From assembly GCF_020882245.1 (NCBI RefSeq), contig NC_083599.1:48386748-48450747 (forward strand): a stretch of DNA of 64,000 nt, given 5' to 3'. Of this stretch, positions 50,368-62,014 are shown one piece after another. The position numbers were made by a program, and so were the translations under genes. Numbering within the stretch: the first letter of the stretch is position 1; each line of letters begins with the position of its first letter. Under the pieces are notes generated by a model. It was not told where the DNA came from, ran no database searches, and saw only the letters and a program-made list of their open reading frames with translations. Origin of the DNA: Rhopalosiphum padi. Taxonomy: Eukaryota > Arthropoda > Insecta > Hemiptera > Aphididae.

Positions 50368-53300
50368 GTCACTCGTTAACTTGTGCAGCTATACAGAGCA
50401 TTAACTAGTAGCACATAGATTATGGCTAGGGCTCGACTCATATTATATTATGCAAATGTAATAAATCGTGTATTAAGTGTGTACCTACCTGTATGTATGT
50501 ATACGGCGTATACTTGTTAAATCAATGGCCTCCGGCAAATAGTAATTATCAGAATAGTTTATTAAACAACAACTTGGCTAGCACATGCGATAAAATTATT
50601 TATCTTCCATGCCCTCATAATCATAAAAAAAATATGTTTACGCGAGATGCCATTAATAGAAATATTTTTACTTTGGTAATTTTCGCTTATTTAAATCTTA
50701 AATATATATGTATATATATTTGTGGGCTTATAATATTATTATTATTATGATGGCATACAATCACTTACCTTCGTAGCGTTACGGTGTGAGATTCGAGTCG
50801 AAAGAAATTACACCGATCGCGGTAAAAACACATTACAAGGTTTTGTTTCTCCTCAACAGTAATTATTATTGTGGTCGGAGAAATAAGTGATTTTAACTAG
50901 GTTAAAATCAGGTAGGTGTATTTTTCGAGCTACTTGAAATAAATAAAATATGGTGGCCGTTACGAGTAGAAATTTTTTTTCGGCCGTGTTCGGGTTTTAA
51001 TGCCTAACACGACGGTTAATCCGTTCAATTAGAAAAATATATTAAAGAGAAGACAGACTAATAAATTAAAATAAATAAATAATTATCTTACCGGTCGACA
51101 CGTATAGATTAAATACGTAGTATAGTATATACGTATATTGTATATTATATAGTTATAGCTTGTATACAAGATGACTATTTAACGTGAATAATTTATGTCA
51201 ATTCATCGTCGATATACCTACCTACGTTAATTGTCACGCGAGATAAAGCAATGCCGTCGTTAACGCCATTCATCGACACTTACCATATTATAATAATTAT
51301 TATGCCGAAATTTCGAAACGTATACATATAATAATAATAGTATTGTGGGTAATGGATAAATACAGTGAAAATCACTTACGGTGACAATTTCGTTTTTAAA
51401 TTAATGTTGTGTCCCGATGTCCGTCTGACTCGTATAGAACAGGCATTTTATATTATTATAGTTATGAATAATGCAGAAGTGAGAGAAGCACGTTGACAAC
51501 TCTCGATTTATCAACGAAATATGACAAATGATAATAATGTCATAATAATAGTAAATCTATACAATATTCGCCAAATGTGAAAAATAACTTTGAACTGAAT
51601 ATTTAAATAATAAGTAATAAAATATAATAAACGTAATATTATTGTGCAATATATTTCACATTATGATAAAAATTAATTACAATAGCCAGTTATATGGATG
51701 TGTTACATATAATTATTTTGTAATAAATCGTACAATTTTAAGCGTATCCATTCGGGTAGATATGGAGCTGTTAAATAATCATACAATAATAGGCGGTAAA
51801 TCCATTTTTTTCAGGTATATTGGTTTAGTTATATACAATGATCTGTATTTCAAACTAACAAACAACCGTGTAGATTCACGATTCAAACAATTATCCAAAA
51901 CTAAAACGTACTAAATCAATATAATTTACAAATTTGACATTTCATATAGTGAAAACTCAACTAAATAATATAAAGCAAGAATGCTTAGAGTTATAGGTCT
52001 ATGAACATATCAATATAATAAAGTACGTAAAAAAAAATAAGTAGGGTCCGGATATGTAATTTCAAAAAAAAAAGTAGAAATATAATGGATAATAATTATC
52101 TCTAAAAAGTAAAAAGACACAAATATTCTCCTTGTATTCTCTTTAACATGAAAAAAAAAATATGCATAAATAATCAATAAACATAAAAATTAAAACATTT
52201 TTTGATATAATATAATATGCTAGTTTTTTGTTTTGTTTTCTTGTTTAATAAAAACATACACTTGTGTACTTTAAACTTTTTTTGAAAATATATGAGTGGC
52301 CTACTGGACTCAGTTAATATCCATTCCATTAAATTTGATAATAGGTCAATTTAATATAAAATTAAAAATAACATAATACATATATGATATGCATAATATG
52401 TATTAGTAAGACGGAGACAATATGCGGATACGATATCCTCTCAACAATCAAAGGATTCTATCTGTAGAACTTTTTGGTTATTTATTTACATTATCAATTA
52501 TTTTCCAAGTTGAGTTATGCTTTAAACAAAAAACTAATTTCAAAACTTGGTTATTTTTCGGATTTGATTAATCATTCAAAACCATTCATTGTAAAATAAT
52601 GATGCATTGATATTTAAAATTTTTTTTCTGTAAGAAAATATAATATTTTAGGATATTTGCACATTTTGGTTCTGAACTCAAGGTTAAGGCAAAACATTTT
52701 GGATGGAGAAAACCGATTATTTTGCTGATGTTAAAATAATATTATTGTGTCGGAAACTCATCTCGCATCACTCGCATTGTCCCCGAATACTATATAATAT
52801 TATTTGAATACGTGACAATGATAAAATACAATAACATTTAAATAATAACCGTACTGAACTATAGGTCCATTTCTGCATACTTTATACAGTTTATGTTTCG
52901 TAAAGAAAATAAATATTATGCCGAGATGATTGTCGAGATATTTATATGAATACGTATAGTATAGTTCAAACGGGTTGAATTTAACATTAAATTAAAACTT
53001 TACGGCTCCTTCAAACAAATCGTTACGAATTATATCAAAATAAACACAAACAAAACAAATTGATGCTAATTAATGTTTAGAATATAATATACAAAATAAT
53101 CTAACTAAAATTTCAGTGGCTTTTGATAGGTTTTTTTTATATAAATAAAATACTGAAGAATTGTAATAAATAACATATTTTTTTGATTAAACATTTAGTA
53201 TACTTGCCCGTTCAAACAACCGAAAATCGATAATTTCATAAAAAAAATACACATATGTATCAATATGAAATCGGTAAATTCCTTATTAATACAGATCCAA

Positions 53301-53455
53301 ATCCAAAAACTATAACATTTTTTATTTAAATTGTCGGAAAAACAAAAAACGTATAACTTCATAAATATTTCTGTTATACGATATTATACCCAACAGTAAA
53401 ATAGTAGTAATGATAGATATACGTAATCATTATAGTATTATTATATAGTACGTTA
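50368..53455. other. Non-coding stretch; G+C-richer between 50750 and 51480
   Basis: Contains a lone hAT-family end TAGGGCTCGACTCATA at 50427 and a second TAGGGTCCGGATATGTAA at 52042. The 50750-51480 segment is richer in G+C and holds several minus-strand donor look-alikes (GTAAGTG read from about 50769, 51260 and 51385). These could be coincidental or could mark minus-strand non-coding exons. Confidence 0.45.
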
Positions 53456-53464
53456 CTGCAAAAC

Positions 53465-53653
53465 AAGGGCGGATCCAGGGGGGGGAGGACATGGGGGCAA
53501 ATGCCACCCCCGTTGGAAAAAAATAATACATATTAACAAATATATATTTTTATCATATTGGTTTTTTTGTTGTGGGGGCTATATCTATATCTATATTATA
53601 TAATTTTTCCTATTAAGTGCCCCGACTGTAAATACATGCTGGATCCGCCCTTG
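53465..53653. mobile_element. Short hAT-type MITE, 189 bp
   Basis: The ends are a perfect 15-bp inverted repeat, CAAGGGCGGATCCAG. CTGCAAAA occurs immediately outside both ends (53456-53463 and 53654-53661), an 8-bp duplication, with one extra A at 53464 on the left. G and C runs inside the ends (GGGGGGGG, CACCCCC) extend the hairpin. Not related by end sequence to the TAGGGCT family in this window. Confidence 0.85.
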
Positions 53654-53661
53654 CTGCAAAA

Positions 53662-56600
53662 CAATATAATTTACATGTATCATTTGTAGTATTTTAGCAT
53701 ACATATAATAATCAAATTTTCTTATAATTTATTAGTACTCCGAAACGAAATGTAATAAATATCGATTTATAATATTAAATATTACACTATGCATTTACAA
53801 AGAATGTCGTGAGCCTAGAGCACGAATTTGTATGCATTAAACAGTATCGCCACATGCCATAATATATAAATTATAGGTAGTAAAAATATAGAAACAATGA
53901 AAAAAATAATTTTAAAAAAAGTCAAGTAATAGTAAAAATTAAAATGTACACAATTGCATTGCTTATTTAAATATTATTAATAATTTATAAGATATAAACA
54001 TAATAATTTCAAAACATGATCATAGTTACTTAATGTACATAACAAAATAGTTACATTTTTTTTTAAACATATTATGAACAAGGAAATTCAATTGCTGTTT
54101 AAAATGATAAAGTTGATATTCAAAAATATAAAAAAGAAAACTATAAAATATAAAAATAATAATACACATTTTTTATTATTGTATAAAAAACCTCGGTCTA
54201 ATCATTAACGTATGTAGTTCTAAATACCAATTTGTGAAATAATCATAATGTGTCGGTATTTCAAAAAATATTATGATTATATTTAATATTATATAATATA
54301 AATATTGTATGATATATTTCATCATTATAATTAATGCAATAGTGTGCTCATCTGAAATTGAAATATTCAAAATACTAAGAAAAAACAAACCATTCGTCCA
54401 TTAATATATTGTATAAATAAATTATAAATATGTGCATAAAAAAAAAAATCAATTCAACGAATTTTTATGTAAATATGTTAAATTTTACAAAGAGGAAATT
54501 CCGGAAATCGTTATATAATACTTTTTAAAATAACAATATTAACTGTCCACACTGGTTCTAATAAAAAAAAATCACACTGTACATAATACATTCTTGAGTT
54601 ATACGAAAATCTTTAGTCACAGATCCAAAATAATAGTACTTATAAATTCATTAATGTCTATAAATATTTTAATTTTCAAGTTTGATAATTATTTATACCT
54701 GCAGTTATTATAATATTATACATTTATACATAATATGACTTATAGTAAACTGTGCCACAGAACGGTTATTGGAAAGATATGTTAAAATAGTGTTATATTA
54801 TATTTATATCTTATTATTTGCTATTATATAATATTTTATACATTATATGATATTAAGATTATTAATAAAAAATATACACTACAGTAGATAATATTTTATG
54901 TTTTAAACCGAATTGCATGCATGTATAATATCTAAATAAATAATTTAGTACTTTTTCACTTAATAGACATGAATACATACACGTCCTATACACTATACAC
55001 TATACACTTACCATCAATAAGCCTCAAAAGATGGGAAATAATTTTTTTATTATATATTTTCTGAGCAGATCGATAAACAAAAATTTAACTTTCTTTTTTT
55101 TTGTGGATGAGTATATGATAAGTTGTCGATAAAATGATTTGATTTTCAAAAATTGGGTGATTTTAAGTACAAAATTGGATTTAGTTTGTAAGAACAAACA
55201 AAAAATTAAGTTAAAACAGGTATTATTGCGCAAATCAATTAACACGATTTATTCTGTTTTTTTGATGAAATTTGAAAATGAATAATCGTAGATACGTGAA
55301 ATGTTCACTAAATGTTTATAATATAATTTTTTATTTACGATAACATTTTCAAAATATTTCAATTTTTTTAGGCTATTTATAGGCAGAATGAATTTTTTAT
55401 TTTTTTTATAAATGCCGATTAAAAATGATTTTCTGCATAAAAATACTTGATAATTTAATACAAAGGTCCTCATAATTTGTTGATTTATAGGAAATCCACA
55501 ATCCTATTATTCACATTTTGTAATTAAAAATTCATAAAAACTTTTTTCTGTATCTAAGTTTTAAAAATTTAATATAAGATTCTTGATAAGTATAGTTTAT
55601 ACTAAAACCATAAATTTAAAAAATGTATAGAGACAATTATTTTTTATAGACATTCTAAATTCCAATTTTGACCAATGTTTAAACGATAAATAAAAGTAAC
55701 GATATGTTAATTATTTTGATATAATTTAAAAACATTATTCGTTAGAACTTAAACGTATTATATATTGTTATGAATATTACTATACGCATAATATTTTTGA
55801 TTTATTTAAAAATGTTATCTATTTATAGGTACTATGAATGTATTTTTATCGTATTGCGATATTTACAGAAATATGTTATTACATCTTGTGCTTTATAAGT
55901 TGATGTACCTTTAATATGGTATAAATAATATATATTATTATAATAATTAAATACTTATAATATAATAAATGCAATATTTTTATCATATTGAAAGTAAATT
56001 AAATTATCTTAATATAGCTATATCAATAAGACATTATAACTTAGTGATATAAACTAAAAGACCTTTTCTGCACAGAATCGGTTTTCGTATACAATTTCGT
56101 ATTGAATTCAAATTTAACAAACCTGTAATAGTGATCCACTCGATACCCAATGTACAGCAGAGCGGTAACCACTTACCTATTCTTTTTTTAAATTATTTTA
56201 TTTTATTTGGTGGTAAAATATTGTTCTAAAGAAATACTAATATATTATGTTTTTTTTTTATTTAAAATATATTAGAATTATAATATGTTAAATATAAACA
56301 ACATTACAACAATAAGTAAAATTAAATAATTATATCTATAATTATTATTATGGTTATATTGAAATGGGTATGTTTGCTTATACATTTTCATATTTCAAAT
56401 ATAGTATACGCATCACATGCAGTCTTTTCGCTATTTTCTTAAAACTTTTTGGGTATATCAAAACATATTTAGTTAATATCCAAATTATCCAGGATCATTA
56501 ATCATTGCATAAAACTTTCAGAGCACTTTTACTGCTCCAAAATTATTTTTACAAAAAAAAAGGATCCCATGCTTTTAATCGTGTTTATAATAATAATAAC

Positions 56601-56768
56601 AATTATTCCGGTCCTCTTGCATCGTTTTATTATTCAACACGGAGTGTTAAGTTCATGTATAATATTATTACATCTTTTAATCTTTATCATTTTCAAACAT
56701 TACATTATAACGACATTATATCCGGTCTCTGCGTGGCTCACCAGCTGAAACGACAACTAACTGTTTAT
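53662..56768. other. AT-rich non-coding stretch
   Basis: No recognisable gene. Two minus-strand frames (55249-55473 and 55024-55245) lie in the same frame separated by a stop, giving about 150 codons interrupted once or twice. They are rich in Lys, Ile, Phe and Leu and have no identified domain. The + frame 56505-56846 runs into the next transposon and is not supported. Confidence 0.5.
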
Positions 56769-57585
56769 ACAAGGAGTTTCATCAAGCATGCTAATCTCCC
56801 TTATTTTATCCTATTTATTATATTGCAATTATTATTTAAATTTTGAATTTCGAAAATATGTACTTGCACTACTAAACGACCTAATTTTAAAATAATTCAA
56901 TGTTTTCACCATTTAAGGTGGAACACATTTATTTTCTTGAATCAGAACCACCGTATTTTCATATAAATTGATAATCTGATGATTTTTTAAAAATGGTAAT
57001 ACGCCTATTAATAAAAATTCAAACTAGTAGTTATGTCAAGAATCATTAAGGTTTATGTACCAAGCCCTAAATATTGGTTTTATATCAAATTAGTATATCA
57101 AATAGTTGTAATATTAAGCAATAAGCATATAATATTGTATATGTCGTAGGCATTAATTATAAATAGTACTCATTACACTTGGACAATTTTTAATTAATAA
57201 CTATAATTTTAAAATCGTTTTAAGCCTCGTCATATATTTTAAACCTATAATCGTTGACTACATTTATCTTTGGTACTTAAAGTTTAATAACTCGGAAATT
57301 ACTCGTTCAAATTTTCAATTTAAGCACACGAACATTTTGAAAAAGTATCATCTCTTTAATAATTTTAAAAAGTTATAAATCGTGGTCTCACTTAGGGAGA
57401 ACAAAGTTTGTATCGCCACTTATGGCATTCCTTAAACGTTATAAAAACGGATACATATACGAATTTGAAGATATGTTCCTCAAGTATTGTGGTTAAAAGT
57501 TTCGAAAATCAAAATCGTATTATATATTCGTTATTATATACAGAGAAAATATAAGGGTGAGCATGCTTTTGGATATGTATATGTA
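56769..57585. mobile_element. Unassigned TIR family, copy about 0.8 kb
   Basis: The left end reads ACAAGGAGTTTCATCAAGCA followed by TGCTAATCTCCC. The right end, inverted, carries ATCCAAAAGCATGCTCACCC and then TTATATTTT, parallel to TTATTTT on the left. The interior contains AATAACTCGGAAA (57287) shared with the copy ending at 50367. The exact outer limits and target duplication are not resolved. The ends resemble the widespread insect ends that read (C)AGGGTG.TTCA..AAGCATGCTCACCC. Confidence 0.6.
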
Positions 57586-58199
57586 GCTTGCACATTGTGA
57601 TAAATTATTCAACTTTAGTAAAATGTCCCGTTTTCAACCCTATATGTTTTAATTTTTTTTTTCGTTTAAGAGAGCTATCGTTGTCCGACTAAATATAGAC
57701 CGTCCTGTGAACGGATACCAAATAATAATAATATATTATACGAAGCTACGTAACATTATTATGTTTTCCCTGTCAATAATGTGATGTTACGTTATTTAAC
57801 TACGCGTGTCCCTATACGTGTATAACAACATATTTTAATATAACGACAGGCGAGTTGATAAAACTACAAATATGTACATTTGTCAAACAAATAACGAAAC
57901 CGAGACGAAGCCATAATAACATAAGAGCATAATATATATGTATATTAAATATTAATATTATATTATTCTGTGTAGGTGTATGGGGAAAAGATAAAACAAT
58001 TTCAAAACTGTACACAGAAATCAAATAGCAACAGAAAAGTAAATAAAAAAATAAAAATAACTGAAGACGTTACATATTATACTTCGTGTAATGTCTGACG
58101 AGAGGTAAAACTTATCACTTCAATATAATAGATACCTACCTACCTATATATGTTATACACGTATAACCGCAAAACATCTTTATTTTTTTTCCCTCTAAC
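57586..58199. other. Non-coding stretch
   Basis: No gene signal. The 70-codon minus frame 57812-58024 is unsupported. Confidence 0.55.
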
Positions 58200-58860
58200 A
58201 GTTTAATATGTCATTATGATATTATTGTTGTATGACGACGACGACAACAGAAACAATTATACGAACTGTGTTGTACGACTGCAGTGCAATGCTGTAGACT
58301 CTCAAATACAATAATACTAATAGGTGCGTATATTATACCCAATTATAGTGATATAATAATATATAAAAGCATGCCGCCGACCGAGGTGAACCGACAGCGT
58401 ATTTTTGATATTTTTTTTCCTATAATTTTTCCTCTCACTTTTGGGGATGTTAAAATAAAACGAACAATAACTATGAAACCATTAAACGCGTATAGTATAC
58501 GCCGCTAAGCGCACACTTATGCACGTCATAATATAACTAATAACATATTATGTACGCATAATACGCTTGACCGTCACGTGTTTGGCAAACAATAAAACAT
58601 GTAATATTTCATTTGGCAACGTTGCACCCGTTTTTTTCGTAGAATCGTGTTCTATTTCGTTTAAAAACCGTATATTTTCCTTTGACGTGCACCGCGCACC
58701 GGCGTACGAAGAATCATGTTGCCTAAAGGGACAAACCGGCAGAATCAGGTTCTGCAGCCCGAATAAACTAGTTCGATCATCTCGTGCGCCGAGCTTGGTG
58801 ATAACGAAATTAAAAAAAAAAAAAAAAAAATAGAAAGGAAGGAAAAAAATCGCTCATTAT
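58200..58860. promoter_or_regulatory. G+C/CpG-richer islet, possibly promoter-related
   Basis: Contains a GACGACGACGACAACAG tract, a TATAAAAG word at 58363, an ATG at 58371 opening a 45-codon frame (MPPTEVNRQRIFDIFFP...), and a long + frame from a TTG at 58567 that ends in a poly-A run. None of these has both a good start and a splice or stop context. The combination of CpG words, TATA-like box and triplet tract suggests regulatory or 5' UTR DNA, but weakly. Confidence 0.25.
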
Positions 58861-61511
58861 ATCAACGGATGTGTACGCGCGTATAGGTACGTAAATTTAT
58901 TACGGATAGGTTAATAATTATAATCATCGTATATAATATATAATAATTTATAATATATTCATGTTAATATGCCTACCATAAATTATATAAATAATAATAA
59001 TAATAATAATGATGCTTTATAATATTATACAGGTACTACTATCGGGGAAAAAACTAATTAAACCATATTCCGATACAAATATTATTATTCCGCGATAACG
59101 CGACGAGCGTTTTACAGCTATTATTAGGTACATGTGTTTTTTTATTATTCGGCGTGATTGAAATCGGAAAATAATGTATTTTGATTGGGTGTTTATTTAT
59201 TCTGTTATTCTGAAGGTATTATATATTTCTCTGACATGCAACATAATTATTATAAGGTTGTCAGAGCAGAAAATTTGAAATATAAGCAATTTATTATGTA
59301 CACATGGAAGGTCTACATGCATAGATAGGTACAATAATGAACGTGTGAGAGAGATAATAAAATCACTTAAATTATAAAATGTTTAATTAAACCTACTCAT
59401 TTACTAGTATAAACTGTAAACCGCTAAATAGAAAGATTCTGCTATGTTCTACCAATGGTCCGCGATTTAAATGTTGTCAATGTATTTGAATTTATTAGCT
59501 TTTTTACTACCTATGTAATATATGAATGTAAAATAAATATATGTTATATTATTTAATGTTTAAAAACTAATGTACACATAGAATTTAAAAAAAAAATATT
59601 TTCGATTTTTAGATTTTTAATAATTTTTATTTTAACTCTTATTTAAAATCAAGAATATCCAAAAATATATTTCCTGCAAAACCAACAAACGAATATAATA
59701 AATTCATTCAAAACAGTAATCCGCGAATATTGAGAAGTATTTTACATAAACTAACTTTCCACTTATTATTGGTTTAAAATCACAATTGCCTAAGTGATAA
59801 ACATTTTTTTTAAAAGATTATCTATTGTCAGTGGCGTATCCGAAAGTTTTTAAATAGTTTGTCTTGTATTTACATTCATAGAAAATTATGTTCATATAAT
59901 AACATTAGCTATATGAGAATATGAGGATATGAGTATTGCCCAAAAATGTCTTGTACCTACATTCAATGTTCAGTAATGTATAGGTATTATATTAATGCAT
60001 CATCATAACAGGCATTTGTCCTACATATTAAAGGTGGTGATACAAAATAATTTTTTTTTATATATTATTAAAAATATCACTGTTAAGTTTCAGTATATTG
60101 AAAGATTAGATTTTAAATTCTAGCATTTCGTGATAAATGATGTGAGCGGATGGTTATTGCAGCACATGAAAATTTTAAAACTAATGACTCATTAGTAATG
60201 AATAATGATGAAAAATTTTTTTAGAGACCATCTATTTCCGAGGAAACAGTTTTCTCAATACTAAAGGTATTTTGTAAATTATGTGAACTTAGTATTCCGA
60301 AAACTTCAGATTTTTTTAAGCGTAGGTATTACTTTAATATTTACAATTTTCCATATATTATCTGGGGCTCTGTAAAAAAAAAGGATTTTCAAATGTTTCC
60401 GTAATATCTTATTGTTCCTAATTATTATACATAATAATATAGCTGTAAATATAAATTTGGTTTTTTTACGATATTTCAATTTTATTTTTCTGTTATATTA
60501 TAATACGAGATATTTTAAATAATTGTAATATTTTGCATACCTATAATACCCAAGCGCTTGCATAAAAATTGAAATACCGCGCGTATACAAAGTATAACAG
60601 CGTACAAACGCATAATATATAAATATAATGTACCTCACGTTAAGTCTTATAACAAGTCTATATCACTATAATATCAAAGGTAACGACACGAGATCGGTTA
60701 TATAATATATGCTGGACGAAAATTCGCTTGTTACGCAGCGCAATAATTTACGCTTATAAGATCAAAAAAGAAAAACATTAATTGTGCGCCGACGCATCAT
60801 CATAAATATAATATATTATTATGTTCGGTGCGGTACACAGACGTCAGACTCTGTTCTAGAATTTATACATTATATATATATACATACCTACATAGTATTA
60901 TAAATGTTCAAAGAATTACTATATTATGATAAGTACGCGCAAAATATGGGTATTTAGGCTTTTGAATTATATAATAATAATATGCACGTGTGCAATATGT
61001 GCATGTCCCTTCGCCGCTGGACGGGACATATTTTTACGGAACGATCCGAAATCGGCACATGAGACGGCTTATAAGTACCCTCTTCATCATCTCTACGGTC
61101 GGTAACCGGACACCGATGCCATAAGTGACAGGTCTAAATTGCGGATTCTATTAGGTTCTCCGAAGAAACTTCACCCGAACAGCTGCTCATTGCAATGCTG
61201 GCACAGAGACATAATTTGTGGCCAATACGTTTCGAACCAATTACTGTTGTGTATATATTCATAAATTGGTATGTATTTCCGGTTATTTATAACCAATTGA
61301 TAATTAATAATGTTATTTAATACACAATTCAATAGATCGCCAATATATAATGGATGTATATTTGATCGAACATGGTGCTAATTTCATTTGGTCTCTATAG
61401 GTTTCCATAAAAATATTATAACCGTTTCTATATTGTCTTAATTGTTGTTGTTTTTTTTTTTCTTTTTTAATTTGTACCATAAATTAGAAAGCATTGTTAT
61501 AAAGTACATGC
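58861..61511. other. AT-rich non-coding stretch with one conserved-looking islet
   Basis: Holds an (AAT)n array at 58989-59010, a lone hAT-like end CAGTGGCGTATCCGAAAG at 59829, and a G+C-richer islet at 60975-61240 with short open frames on both strands. No gene is supported. Confidence 0.5.
58989..59010. repeat. (AAT)n microsatellite
   Basis: About seven AAT units. Confidence 0.9.
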
Positions 61512-62014
61512 ATAAGGTGTTTCCCAAGCAAGCTCATCTCCATTTTTAAAAATTAATTTGTTAAAATTCTGATCCTTAGAATTTTTAAGTATACTTGAGT
61601 CTTTGAAGACAATATTATAATATATTTTTAAATTCTTGAGATTTTACTAATTAAGGAGTTTCCTACGGTGATACAGACATTACAAACTAATATTTTTCAA
61701 AAAAGAACCCATTTTACTTTAAATTATTTAATGGGTAATTTTTTAAAACTTTAATTTGCCTAATTCAAAATTCTAACAATTGGTTTTTCAGTTTATAAAA
61801 TTTTAATACTACGGATATAAAAATGGTGTTACATAATATAAAGTAGGAGGAGGGGGGGTTGTCATTTAAAACATAAGACACTCTTTAATTAGTACAAAAA
61901 CTATTACAAAAATCTCGAGAATTTAAAGTATATAATATTTAAAAAATCAAAAATACAAACTGCATTACTAAAGAGGAAAAAGGGGTAAGCCTGTTTGGTG
62001 AATCACTCAGTATA
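61512..62014. mobile_element. Unassigned TIR family, copy about 0.5 kb
   Basis: The left end contains AAGGTGTTTCCCAAGCAAGC then TCATCTCC. The right end, inverted, contains GAGTGATTCACCAAACAGGC then TTACCCC. These correspond position by position, with some changes, to the ends at 56769-57585. The interior holds the AGAACCCATTTT and TTTTTTAAA words seen in the other copies. No coding frame and no clear duplication. Confidence 0.55.

Noticed and set aside
50790..50806. GATTCGAGTC as a tRNA T-loop
   Set aside because: No cloverleaf can be formed with the flanks.
56505..56846. 113-codon + frame
   Set aside because: Begins at a non-ATG codon and runs into a transposon end; no recognisable family.
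58567..58833. 88-codon + frame ending in poly-Lys
   Set aside because: Starts at TTG with no ATG, and its C-terminus is a poly-A run.
61228..61245. GGTTCGAAAC on the minus strand as a tRNA B box
   Set aside because: No A box, anticodon arm or acceptor stem at the right distances.
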